Assembly: GCA_039969355.1 (NCBI GenBank) | Contig: JBDVOA010000017.1 | Location: forward strand, 1-64,000 | Origin: JL08 sp039969355 | GTDB lineage: Bacteria; Pseudomonadota; Alphaproteobacteria; Rhodobacterales; Rhodobacteraceae | Direction of reading: 5' to 3' | DNA: 64,000 bases | Shown here: positions 24,580 to 32,815 of the stretch, piece after piece | How positions within the stretch are numbered: position 1 is the stretch's first letter | Layout of the letters: the number at the start of each line of letters is the position of its first letter | Notes under the pieces: generated by a model | Databases searched by the model: none | The model's input: only the letters and a program-made list of their open reading frames with translations | What the model was told of the DNA's origin: nothing | Translations under genes and position numbers: made by a program

Positions 24580-26592
24580 ATGACAAACCCGTTGCTGCAA
24601 GATTGGACCACGCCTTTCGAATTAGCCCCCTTTGACGCCATATCCGATGGCGATTTCGAGCCGGCCTTTGAAAAAGCGCTAACTTCGCACTGCGCTGAGG
24701 TGGACACTATCGCAAAGAATTCGGATGCGCCCAGCTTTGCAAACACTATAGAAGCTCTTGAGGCGGCAGGCAGTGATCTTGATAAGGTTCTATCCGTGTT
24801 TTTTACGGTTGCTGGCGCTGACAGCAACGCCGCACGAGAGGGCTTACAGCGGGACTTCTCACCAAAGCTCGCCGCACACAGTTCTGAAATATACGGTAAC
24901 AAGGCTCTGTTTGGTCGCATCGCTACACTTTGGCAGCAGCGCGGCACGCTGAAACTTTCGGACGAACAAGAACGCGTGCTGATGCTGACACATCGCGGGT
25001 TTGTTCGGGCAGGTGCCGCACTGTCCGGAGATCAGGACGCGCGTATGAAGGCAATCAAATCGCGATTAGCGGTGTTGGGAACAGCGTTCACGCAAAACCT
25101 GCTTGCAGATGAACGCGAATGGTTTTTGGAACTATCCGAAGATGACCTGGAAGGGCTACCTGAGTTTGCAGTAGCGGCCGCAAGAGCGGCCGGCGCTGAA
25201 AAGGGGGTGGGCGGCCCGGTCGTCACCCTGTCCCGGTCAATTATCGTGCCGTTTCTACAGTTCTCTCCTCGGCGTGATTTGCGAGAGATCGCCTATCTTG
25301 CCTGGACCGCGCGGGGCGCAAACGGCGGCAAGACTGACAATCGGGAGATTGCCGCAGAAACACTCGCCTTGCGGCAAGAGCGGGCACAATTGTTAGGCTA
25401 CGACTCCTTTTCCGAATACAAGCTGGAAACCGAAATGGCCAAGACGCCGGACGCCGTGCGCGATCTGTTGATGGCGGTGTGGGAGCCGGCAAAAGCGCGG
25501 GCACTTTCTGACGCCGAGGTTTTGACGTCCATGATGCAAGAGGATGGCATCAATGGTGCTCTGGAACCTTGGGATTGGCGCTATTATGCGGAAAAGCGGC
25601 GTATTTCAGAGCATGACCTGAATGAGGCAGCGCTAAAACCTTACCTGCAACTCGATCGTATGATTGAGGCCTCATTCGCTTGTGCGACCCAACTGTTTGG
25701 CCTGTCTTTTGAGCCGCTTTCAGTACCGCTTTACCATCCGGACTGCCGCGCATGGGAAGTAAAGCGTGACGACAAGCATCTCGCCGTCTTCATTGGCGAC
25801 TACTTTGCGCGCGGATCAAAAAGGTCCGGCGCCTGGTGTTCTGCAATGCGCGGTCAGGCGAAATTTCCAGCAGTTCAGGGACCAGTTGTCATTAACGTCT
25901 GCAATTTTGCAAAGGGCGATCCGTCACTACTGTCCTACGATGAGGCCCGCACATTGTTTCACGAATTTGGCCACGCACTGCACCAGATGCTTTCCAATGT
26001 GACCTATGAAAGCATTTCCGGCACCTCTGTGGCGCGCGATTTCGTCGAACTTCCCAGCCAGCTTTATGAACATTGGCTCGACGTTCCAGCGGTGCTGTCA
26101 GAATTTGCAACTCATGCAGAAACCGGTGAACCAATGCCACAGGAAATGTTGGATGAAGTGCTAAAGGCGGCCAACTTCGACATGGGATTTGCAACGGTGG
26201 AATATGTCTCTTCCGCGCTCGTCGATCTGGCATTTCATGAGGGGGAGGCCCCAGCAGACCCAATAGCAAGACAAGCAGAAGTACTGGCCGGGTTGGGGAT
26301 GCCCCACGCGATTGGGATGCGCCACGCCACGCCCCATTTTGCCCATGTCTTTGCGGGCGATGGGTATTCATCGGGGTACTACAGCTACATGTGGTCCGAA
26401 GTAATGGATGCAGATGCATTTGCGGCCTTTGAAGAAGCAGGCGACGCTTTTGATCCGGATCAAGCCGCCGCACTTGAGGAACACATTTTGTCAACTGGCG
26501 GCTCAAAAGATGCGGAGGAACTTTATAAAGCATTCAGAGGGCGCCTGCCGGGCGTAGAAGCCTTGCTGAAAGGCAGAGGTCTTGCCGCTTGA
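24580..26592 (+). CDS. dcp: M3-family metallopeptidase (dipeptidyl carboxypeptidase / oligopeptidase A type)
   Basis: The 670-residue zinc peptidase carries the thimet-family motif HEFGHALH (His461 to His468) with the distal glutamate about 27 residues later. It degrades short peptides in the cytoplasm; no signal peptide is seen. The overall order and the end ILSTGGSKDAEELYKAFRGR match Dcp and OpdA. The ATG at 24580 has AAAGGAG nine bases before it; 35 codons further upstream are open but carry no domain. A hairpin GCATAG / CTATGC at 26622-26636 lies after the stop. It stands alone between two regulated regions. Confidence 0.93.
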   Translation: MTNPLLQDWTTPFELAPFDAISDGDFEPAFEKALTSHCAEVDTIAKNSDAPSFANTIEALEAAGSDLDKVLSVFFTVAGADSNAAREGLQRDFSPKLAAHSSEIYGNKALFGRIATLWQQRGTLKLSDEQERVLMLTHRGFVRAGAALSGDQDARMKAIKSRLAVLGTAFTQNLLADEREWFLELSEDDLEGLPEFAVAAARAAGAEKGVGGPVVTLSRSIIVPFLQFSPRRDLREIAYLAWTARGANGGKTDNREIAAETLALRQERAQLLGYDSFSEYKLETEMAKTPDAVRDLLMAVWEPAKARALSDAEVLTSMMQEDGINGALEPWDWRYYAEKRRISEHDLNEAALKPYLQLDRMIEASFACATQLFGLSFEPLSVPLYHPDCRAWEVKRDDKHLAVFIGDYFARGSKRSGAWCSAMRGQAKFPAVQGPVVINVCNFAKGDPSLLSYDEARTLFHEFGHALHQMLSNVTYESISGTSVARDFVELPSQLYEHWLDVPAVLSEFATHAETGEPMPQEMLDEVLKAANFDMGFATVEYVSSALVDLAFHEGEAPADPIARQAEVLAGLGMPHAIGMRHATPHFAHVFAGDGYSSGYYSYMWSEVMDADAFAAFEEAGDAFDPDQAAALEEHILSTGGSKDAEELYKAFRGRLPGVEALLKGRGLAA

Positions 26593-26646
26593 ATCAGGAC
26601 TGCAAGTACCATTCCGAAACGGCATAGCGGCTATGCGAAAATGAAC

Positions 26647-26675
26647 CTTGATAGCGATAACAAACCTTCCTATTT
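26647..26675 (+). promoter_or_regulatory. RpoH-type stress promoter of the DUF1127 genes
   Basis: CTTG (26647-26650), 18 bases, CCTATTT (26669-26675) is a full match to the alphaproteobacterial RpoH pattern CTTG-N17/18-CYTATNT. Transcription would start near 26682, within the palindromes at 26676-26705, and 45 bases before the first DUF1127 start codon. Confidence 0.65.
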
Positions 26676-26705
26676 CTGCACTGCAGCAAAGATACTGCAA
26701 TGCAG
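26676..26705 (+). promoter_or_regulatory. Paired CTGC-N3-GCAG palindromes (PhaR-like operator)
   Basis: CTGCACTGCAG (26676-26686) and CTGCAATGCAG (26695-26705) are two near-identical palindromes with starts 19 bases apart. Both fit CTGC-N3-GCAG, the site of the polyhydroxyalkanoate regulator PhaR described for Paracoccus and Rhodobacter. They directly follow the -10 element and would cover the transcription start, a repressor position. The arms also extend into an outer repeat TTTCTGCA / TGCAGAAA. Confidence 0.5.
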
Positions 26706-26726
26706 AAAGATAGAAGGAACACCATC

Positions 26727-26960
26727 ATGGCAATTGCAACAACACATTCAAATGGCCTGCTGGGAACATTTTCGGAATTCAGCTATCAGTGGGTCTTACA
26801 AACCCGTTCAAAGCTGACAGCGAAACTGCGCCAGCGCGCGGTTTATCGCACCACATTCGCTGAACTTGATGCGCTTTCTGACCGTGATCTTGACGATCTG
26901 GGTATTACTCGTTTTCAGATCCCTTCCGTGGCGCACGATGCAGCATACGGAAACAAGTGA
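26727..26960 (+). CDS. DUF1127 domain small protein (first of two)
   Basis: 77 residues, with the DUF1127 block ending FAELDALSDRDLDDLGITRFQIPSVAHDAAYG. DUF1127 proteins are small, basic and Arg-rich. The Rhodobacter sphaeroides member CcaF1 is made under stress and acts with small RNAs of the CcsR (cuckoo) family, apparently through RNA binding. The ATG at 26727 follows AAGGAA; nine further codons upstream are open but ignored. A stress-type promoter and paired palindromes precede it. The stop is separated by a single base from the next start. Confidence 0.9.
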   Translation: MAIATTHSNGLLGTFSEFSYQWVLQTRSKLTAKLRQRAVYRTTFAELDALSDRDLDDLGITRFQIPSVAHDAAYGNK

Positions 26961-26961
26961 G

Positions 26962-27210
26962 ATGAAACAGCTCAGCACAGCAACCGGTGTACCGGTCACA
27001 TCGCAGCACTCTCATCCGGCAGAGGGTTTTTTGTCTAAAGCCCGCCGGATATGGTCCGCGACTGCCTCATTTGCGAACGATTTCTTCAAGTCAACGCAGG
27101 TCGCACAGATGGCCTCGGTACTCAGCAAGATGACAGATAAGCAACTGGCCCAAATAGGTGTTACCTCACGAAGTGACATCTGGCGGCACGCAGAACGACT
27201 GGTTCGGTAA
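26962..27210 (+). CDS. DUF1127-like small protein (second of two)
   Basis: 82 residues. The C-terminal part, MASVLSKMTDKQLAQIGVTSRSDIWRHAERLV, is DUF1127-like (a short helix, then L-x-x-IG-hydrophobic-R-x-D-I). The N-terminal half is unlike the first protein. Its start codon follows the upstream stop after one base, and there is little ribosome site, so translation is probably coupled. It is followed 15 bases later by the three-hairpin RNA. The two genes differ enough to be an old duplication. Confidence 0.85.
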   Translation: MKQLSTATGVPVTSQHSHPAEGFLSKARRIWSATASFANDFFKSTQVAQMASVLSKMTDKQLAQIGVTSRSDIWRHAERLVR

Positions 27211-27225
27211 AGTTGAAATCAGCAA

Positions 27226-27349
27226 TTGAAGGTGGGCATTCGCTTCTCCCTGAGAATGCCCTGCCTTCAAATTAACGGTAAATCCTCCCAGATCCCGTTA
27301 ATAGAAGGGGCCAGCACTATTCCTCCCCCGAGGGTGCTGGCCCCTTTTT
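27226..27349 (+). ncRNA. Cuckoo/CcsR-like RNA: three hairpins with CCUCCC-type loops, ending in a terminator
   Basis: Three hairpins follow one another. First, TTGAAGG-t-GGGCATTC with GAATGCCC-tg-CCTTCAA (27226-27270), loop containing TCTCCC. Second, TTAACGG with CCGTTAA (27272-27301), loop containing CCTCCC. Third, GGGGCCAGCAC with GTGCTGGCCCC (27307-27344), loop containing CCTCCCCC, followed by TTTTT (intrinsic terminator, 27307-27349). The loop motifs begin at 27245, 27284 and 27322, i.e. every 38-39 bases. The CcsR RNAs of Rhodobacter sphaeroides have the same design (CCUCCUCCC loops, which resemble an anti-Shine-Dalgarno) and lie downstream of a DUF1127 gene with an RpoH promoter. The structure is read directly; family membership is by analogy. 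Confidence 0.75.
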
Positions 27350-27401
27350 CTTTCCAGTACGACAACTCGCGAACTGTTGCAGTTCACTTGCCCACCTCCA
27401 C

Positions 27402-28715
27402 TCAGTCAGCGGAGGCTTCAAGCCCCTCGGGCTGACCGACCACCACAAAATGCAGGTTTTCCGGCGATAAAAGTTCGCCCGCAACACGGTTGATGTCCTC
27501 CAGGGTCACGGCGTTCACCTTGTCATTCCGGGTCGCAATGTAGTCAATCGGCAGCCCCTGCATCTGCATACCAACCATAATGTTCGCAATGGGGCCGTTG
27601 CCATCAAACCGTAACGGATAGGCGCCCGTCAGATAGGTTTTGGCATCCTGCAGCTCTTCTTCAGTGACGCCTTCGCTAGCCATACGTGCCCATTCATCCC
27701 GGATAACCTCGATACTTTGAGAAATCCGGTCATTTGCCGACGCAACGGACCCCATGTACGTCGCCGCATAGTCTTTGGGAACGAGATATGAATATACTCC
27801 ATAAGTGAGTCCGCGCTTCTCCCGGACTTCAGTCATCAGACGGCTTTCAAACGAACCACCACCTAAGATCTGGTTCATAAGATAAGCCGGAAAGAAATCA
27901 TCATCATCTCGCTTGATACCCTTGTGCCCGAATAGCGCAACCGACTGGGGCGTCTTAAAGTCAACTACGGTGACCCCGCCTTTAATGTCGGCTTCGGTAG
28001 GTTTGGGCAGGGTCGCGCCTTTTTCCGGCAGATCACCCAGCAGCGTATCCAGCAATGTACCGAGTTCCTCGGCCGTGATATCACCTACTGCGCCAACAAA
28101 CAGCCGGTCCCGGGCAAAAATCCCTTTGCGCGCCGCCAATAGATCATCTCGTGTCAGGGCTGCGACACTCTCAAGAGTGCCGCTTAGCGGCGACCCATAG
28201 GGGTGAGCACCAAAGGCCATCTTTGCAAATGTTTCTCCGGCAATGTCATTCGGATCTTTGGCGTTGGACTGGATGTTGGCAATGACCTGTGCCCGCACCC
28301 GTTCGATAGCGTCCTCGTCAAAACGCGGTTGCTTGATTGTGGATCGCAGCAAAGCCACTGCCTCGTCCCGGTTTTCCGTCAGAAATCGGGAAGAAATCGA
28401 CAGTGCGTCGTCGCTAAGATCAAATTTGAAGGATGCCGCCAACTCCTCAACTGCGCGCGCGAAACCGCGCGCATCCAGATCAGCCGCTCCCTCTTCCAAA
28501 AGGGCGGCCATCAGGTTGGTTGCACCCCGCTTGCCCGGCGCGTCCAGTGACGCTCCACCTGCAAACCTGATCTCAAGTGCTACAAATGGAATCGAGGTCT
28601 CTTCAACCAACCAAGCCGTGATACCTGATGGCGATGTGACCTCCTGTATCCGAACCTCTGCCCAGGCCGGTATTACGAGAATAAACGAAAATGCAGCTGC
28701 CAGCAGATGTTTCAT
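27402..28715 (-). CDS. M16-family peptidase-like protein, non-catalytic partner
   Basis: 437 residues with a signal peptide (1-19, ending PAWA) and the M16B fold: GITAWLVEETSIPFVALEIRFAGGAS, GATNLMAALLEEGA, then GGGSFESRLMTEVREKRGLTYGVYSY. Where an active M16 enzyme has HxxEH, this one has NLMAALLEEG, so the zinc site is missing. The YGVYSY region that contacts substrate is kept. It overlaps the upstream active homologue by four bases (ATGA). In M16B pairs an active and an inactive subunit form a heterodimer, and that is the likely arrangement here in the periplasm. Confidence 0.92.
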   Translation of the reverse strand: MKHLLAAAFSFILVIPAWAEVRIQEVTSPSGITAWLVEETSIPFVALEIRFAGGASLDAPGKRGATNLMAALLEEGAADLDARGFARAVEELAASFKFDLSDDALSISSRFLTENRDEAVALLRSTIKQPRFDEDAIERVRAQVIANIQSNAKDPNDIAGETFAKMAFGAHPYGSPLSGTLESVAALTRDDLLAARKGIFARDRLFVGAVGDITAEELGTLLDTLLGDLPEKGATLPKPTEADIKGGVTVVDFKTPQSVALFGHKGIKRDDDDFFPAYLMNQILGGGSFESRLMTEVREKRGLTYGVYSYLVPKDYAATYMGSVASANDRISQSIEVIRDEWARMASEGVTEEELQDAKTYLTGAYPLRFDGNGPIANIMVGMQMQGLPIDYIATRNDKVNAVTLEDINRVAGELLSPENLHFVVVGQPEGLEASAD

Positions 28716-30058
28716 TGTGAAACCCCCTCTTCTGGCCGCATGAGCCACCCTGTAACAGAAGCGTTGCGATTGAATACCTTCCTTGCTGCAGCCATGATGT
28801 CTTCCTCAGTGACGGCCTGCAGTATGTCCGGCCATGCCTGGACATCCGCGATCGTCAATCCTGACGTCAGTGCCCGACCATACCGATTTGCAATGCTCTC
28901 AACATTGTCGCGTGCATAGATTTGTGCTGCGCGCAAACGCATTTTGATACGTTCGAGCGATTCCTGATCTACCCCGCTTTCCATGAATTCCTCAATGACA
29001 GCGTCCATCGCATCTTCGGCCTCTAGTAGCGAAACACCTTCGCTTGGCACGACCACAAGATTGAATGTGGTGTCATCGAGCGACATGCCGTTATAAAACG
29101 CGCTGCTATAGACTGCGATTTGACTTTCAAATTGCAGCTTTTCAGTCAGCACCGACGTTTGTCCACCACCCAGTATTTCGCTGAGCATGACCAGCGCAGC
29201 GGCGTCTTCTTGCGCGCCGCTATCGCGTTCGGGTGCCAGATACGAACGGCTGACAAAAGGCTGGGCCACGCGGGCGTCCTGATAGGTCAATCTTCGCTCA
29301 GCACGTTGCGGAGGTTCGACGGTACGCAGGCGTTCAGGCAAGGCCGGATTTGCCGGGATCGCACCGTAGTAAGTTTCAGCCATGGCCTTCACATTTTCCG
29401 GATCAACATCACCGGAAACGACAAGAACAGCATTATTCGGGGAATAATAAATATCATAGAACGACAATGCATCTTCAAGGTCGAGCGTCTCCATTTCATG
29501 CATCCAGCCAATGACAGGCACGCCGTATCGATGATTGAGATACTGTGCCGCATTCTTTTGTTCGCGAAACAGGCCCTGCGGATTGTTCTCAACACGTTGA
29601 TTGCGTTCTTCGATGATCACTTTGCGTTCAGTTTCGATGTCCTCGGGTGTCAGGCGAATATTGACCATCCGATCCGCCTCCATCTGCATCATAAGCTCGA
29701 GTCGGTCGGCTGCGACGCGCTGAAAGTAGCCTGTGTAGTCATAGCTGGTGAACGCATTGTCGCGCCCGCCATTCGCAGCAACTGTCGCGGATAATTCGCC
29801 TGCTTCCATATTCTCGGTCGCCTTGAACAAAAGATGTTCCAGAAAATGGGCTACACCAGATGCCCCTTTTGGTTCGTCCGCTGATCCTGCCCGATACCAC
29901 ACCATGTGCTGCACGACCGGAGCGCGGTGATCCTCTATGACGACAACCTGCATACCGTTATCCAACGTGAAATGCGTGACTTCCTCTTTCACTTCCTGTG
30001 CCGACGCGGATGCACCAAAAAGGCACAGGGCAGTCAGAAAAAAAACAAAACGTCGCAT
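28712..30058 (-). CDS. M16-family zinc metallopeptidase, catalytic subunit
   Basis: 448 residues with a signal peptide (1-20, ASASA) and the zinc motif HFLEH (His71, Glu74, His75); the third ligand lies in IEERNQRVENNPQG. The C-terminal half carries GGGQTSVLTEKLQFESQIAVYSSA. It is a periplasmic protease of the pitrilysin/processing-peptidase type, probably cleaving peptides or helping envelope turnover. It forms a pair with the overlapping inactive homologue. It is downstream of the DUF3035 lipoprotein gene by 89 bases, in a long same-strand run. Confidence 0.94.
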   Translation of the reverse strand: MRRFVFFLTALCLFGASASAQEVKEEVTHFTLDNGMQVVVIEDHRAPVVQHMVWYRAGSADEPKGASGVAHFLEHLLFKATENMEAGELSATVAANGGRDNAFTSYDYTGYFQRVAADRLELMMQMEADRMVNIRLTPEDIETERKVIIEERNQRVENNPQGLFREQKNAAQYLNHRYGVPVIGWMHEMETLDLEDALSFYDIYYSPNNAVLVVSGDVDPENVKAMAETYYGAIPANPALPERLRTVEPPQRAERRLTYQDARVAQPFVSRSYLAPERDSGAQEDAAALVMLSEILGGGQTSVLTEKLQFESQIAVYSSAFYNGMSLDDTTFNLVVVPSEGVSLLEAEDAMDAVIEEFMESGVDQESLERIKMRLRAAQIYARDNVESIANRYGRALTSGLTIADVQAWPDILQAVTEEDIMAAARKVFNRNASVTGWLMRPEEGVSQ

Positions 30059-30147
30059 GACGGCTCCTTTGATATAGTTGCCCGTAACGTACGCCGTACT
30101 GCCCCGTCTTCAAGCTAATCTGTCGGTATTGTGAGTTAGAACGTTGC

Positions 30148-30666
30148 TCAGCCGCCGCTTGGCGGAGAAGAGGGCGTTTTGACGCCAATCTGACGATAGC
30201 TATCAGCGACCGCGAATGGGTCGATCGCAAATCGTTTGTAGACCTCGTTGTAGCGATCAACGGGAACGATCCGATATTGTGTGAAACGCGCTTTTTTCCG
30301 GCGAAACTCTGCATCTTCCTGAGCCAACGACTGTCGGATATCCCCGGCCACCCCAAATCTGCTGGCATAGGTCACGATAACACCATCGCTTCCGGGGACT
30401 GGCCCGTCAGGAGAAGATTGCGTTCGGCCTCCAACGGCAATTGCCGCATCCTCCAACGGATTGGCGTCGACCAGATTGCGACCACCGGGTGTTGGCGGCG
30501 GCAATACCTCTATGTCAGGTGGAAGCTGCAAGGGCTTTACCGGTTCAACAAGAAATTCATCAGGGCCCGCAGACCTGCTCTTCAGCGTTCGAAGTCCCGT
30601 GTTGGCGCAGGCCCCGAGTGTTAGAGCCAATACCATTCCCAAAACTATGCCGCGCGATAGGCGCAT
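30148..30666 (-). CDS. DUF3035 lipoprotein
   Basis: A 172-residue protein with a lipoprotein signal: hydrophobic stretch then lipobox LGAC, Cys19 being the lipidated residue. The mature part is rich in Pro and Gly (LQLPPDIEVLPPPTPGG) and ends with a conserved region around VDRYNEVYKRFAIDPFAVADSYRQIG. The family has no known function. It lies directly after lspA, the peptidase that processes lipoproteins, which may be simply old linkage. It is probably outer-membrane attached. Confidence 0.88.
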   Translation of the reverse strand: MRLSRGIVLGMVLALTLGACANTGLRTLKSRSAGPDEFLVEPVKPLQLPPDIEVLPPPTPGGRNLVDANPLEDAAIAVGGRTQSSPDGPVPGSDGVIVTYASRFGVAGDIRQSLAQEDAEFRRKKARFTQYRIVPVDRYNEVYKRFAIDPFAVADSYRQIGVKTPSSPPSGG

Positions 30667-30717
30667 TGCAGCACTCCTGACTGTTTGAAACAGGTCTAGC
30701 CTAACATTGCACCAAGG

Positions 30718-31197
30718 TCACGAGGCCTTTTTGGGGTCTTTCACAAAGATAACCAACCCGATAGCTCCGGCGAAAATAAACACATCTGCCAGGTTGAAGA
30801 CAAACGGGTTGTCGATTCCACAACACGACATATTCAGAAAATCAAGCACGTAGCCATAGAGCGCCCGGTCGACCACGTTGCCGAGTGCCCCGCCGATAAG
30901 AAGACCGGCGCCAACATATCCCCACCGCGTTGTTTGCGCCTTGTTGATCCAGAACAGGACGGCCCCGACGATACACACAGCGAGAATGATCAGGGCCCAC
31001 CTCGTCAGCTCGGAACTTTGATCGAGCAATCCAAAATTGATCCCACGGTTCTCTCCATACCGGAAATTCAATACCGGTGGCACCACATCAATAGCTAACA
31101 CACGGCTCAACTCCAGCCCGTGCACGACCCAATATTTGCTGAGCTGATCCACAAGAAAGGCCCAAAAAGCAGACCAGAAAACAATACGCATACCCAC
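30718..31197 (-). CDS. lspA: Lipoprotein signal peptidase (signal peptidase II)
   Basis: An inner-membrane aspartyl peptidase that removes signal peptides of lipidated prolipoproteins. The protein has about 157-159 residues and four hydrophobic helices. The catalytic aspartates are in GALGNVVDRALYGYVLDFLN and FNLADVFIFAG. Two starts are possible: GTG at 31197, supported by AGAGG nine bases before, and ATG at 31191 (MRIVFWSAF). I list the GTG. It follows purH by 12 bases and precedes the DUF3035 gene. Confidence 0.97.
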   Translation of the reverse strand: MGMRIVFWSAFWAFLVDQLSKYWVVHGLELSRVLAIDVVPPVLNFRYGENRGINFGLLDQSSELTRWALIILAVCIVGAVLFWINKAQTTRWGYVGAGLLIGGALGNVVDRALYGYVLDFLNMSCCGIDNPFVFNLADVFIFAGAIGLVIFVKDPKKAS

Positions 31198-31209
31198 TTG
31201 CCCAAACCT

Positions 31210-32799
31210 CTAGTGTCTAAAGTGGCGCATGCCGGTAAAAACCATGGCCAGTCCGGCGGCGTCCGCGGCCGCAATCACATCATCGTCGCGCATCGATCCA
31301 CCCGGCTGGATGAGCGCTGTAGCCCCCGCTTCCGCAGCGGTGATCAAGCCATCGGCAAAAGGAAAAAACGCATCAGATGCCACAACCGATCCATGTGTCA
31401 GCGCTTCCTCGAGGCCGAGCACTTCGGCCATATCCTGTGCCTTTCTCGCCGCAATCCGCGTGCTATCAACGCGACTCATCTGACCGGCACCAACACCAAC
31501 AGTCGCGCCGTCCTTTACATAAACAATCGCGTTCGACTTCACATGTTTGGCGACACGCCAGGCAAACAGCATGTCTGCCAATTCACGATCTGACGGCGCG
31601 CGTTTTGTAACTATTTTCAGATCTTCTGCATCGATATGCCCGTTATCCTTGTCCTGCACCAGTAGCCCGCCTGCGACATGTCGTAGTATTTGGGATGCAG
31701 CAGACGGATCAGCCAACCTGCCTGTCGTCAACAACCTAAGGTTTCTCTTTGCGCTAAAGATATCCAAGGCTTCTGCATCTGCGCCCGGCGCAATCACGAC
31801 TTCCGTAAAAATGCCCGTGATCTCTTTGGCCGTTGCCCCGTCCAATGTTTGGTTTAAGGCGATGATTCCCCCAAACGCACTTGTCCGGTCGCAATCAAAC
31901 GCCCGGTTGTACGCCTCTGCCAACGTGGCCCCCGTTGCAACCCCGCAAGGATTAGCATGTTTAACAATCACGCATGCTGGGCTGTTTTCCGGTGCAAATT
32001 CACTGATAAGTTCAAACGCCGCATCGGTATCGTTAATGTTGTTGTAGGACAGCTCTTTTCCCTGATGTTGGGTCGCTGTTGCTGCGCAAGGTGTATTACT
32101 TCCGTCCGTATAAAACGCGGCAGTTTGATGTGGATTTTCGCCGTAGCGCAATGTTTGCGCCAACGTTCCGGCAAAGGCCCGACGTCGCGGCGCGGGGTCA
32201 TTCAGTGCCGCCGCCATCCAAGTTGATACGGCCGCGTCGTAGGCGGCTGTGCGAGCGTATGCCGTTAAGGCCAGTTTCTGGCGAAACGCATAGGTTGTTG
32301 CACCTGCATTGGTCCTCATTTCGGAAAGCAGCGCCTCGTAGTCCTGAACATCAACAACTACATTGACAAATCCGTGGTTCTTCGCGGCAGCCCGGATCAT
32401 TGCAGGGCCGCCAATATCTATGTTTTCGATACAGGTATCGTAGTCTGCGCCTTTTGTGACGGTTTCTTCAAACGGATACAAATTTACGACAAGAAGATCG
32501 ATGGCTCCGATCCCATGTTCCTTCATGGCAGCCTGATGATCCGCACTGTCACGCAGCGCCAACAGTCCGCCGTGTACCGCTGGGTGCAAGGTTTTTACCC
32601 GCCCGTCCATCATTTCAGGATATCCAGTGACGTCCGCTACATCTGTAACGGTCAATCCGGCGTCACGTAGCGCAGCGGCAGAGCCACCCGTACTGAGTAA
32701 TTCAACCCCCGCTGCTGTCAATGCAATGCCAAGCTCAGTCAGTCCGGTTTTGTCGGAAACAGAAATAAGGGCGCGTCTAACAGGTTGGAGATCGTTCAT
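31210..32799 (-). CDS. purH: Bifunctional AICAR formyltransferase / IMP cyclohydrolase
   Basis: PurH catalyses the last two steps of de novo IMP synthesis. The N-terminal cyclohydrolase domain (about 1-195) has ISVSDKTGL, GYPEMMDGRVKTLHP and the KNHGFVNVVV region. The C-terminal transformylase has the catalytic KHANPCG and SAFGGIIALN. Length 529 is normal. It sits in a same-strand run between the heparinase-like gene (16 bases) and lspA (12 bases). Confidence 0.98.
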   Translation of the reverse strand: MNDLQPVRRALISVSDKTGLTELGIALTAAGVELLSTGGSAAALRDAGLTVTDVADVTGYPEMMDGRVKTLHPAVHGGLLALRDSADHQAAMKEHGIGAIDLLVVNLYPFEETVTKGADYDTCIENIDIGGPAMIRAAAKNHGFVNVVVDVQDYEALLSEMRTNAGATTYAFRQKLALTAYARTAAYDAAVSTWMAAALNDPAPRRRAFAGTLAQTLRYGENPHQTAAFYTDGSNTPCAATATQHQGKELSYNNINDTDAAFELISEFAPENSPACVIVKHANPCGVATGATLAEAYNRAFDCDRTSAFGGIIALNQTLDGATAKEITGIFTEVVIAPGADAEALDIFSAKRNLRLLTTGRLADPSAASQILRHVAGGLLVQDKDNGHIDAEDLKIVTKRAPSDRELADMLFAWRVAKHVKSNAIVYVKDGATVGVGAGQMSRVDSTRIAARKAQDMAEVLGLEEALTHGSVVASDAFFPFADGLITAAEAGATALIQPGGSMRDDDVIAAADAAGLAMVFTGMRHFRH

Positions 32800-32815
32800 C
32801 TTGGGTCCTTAAAAG

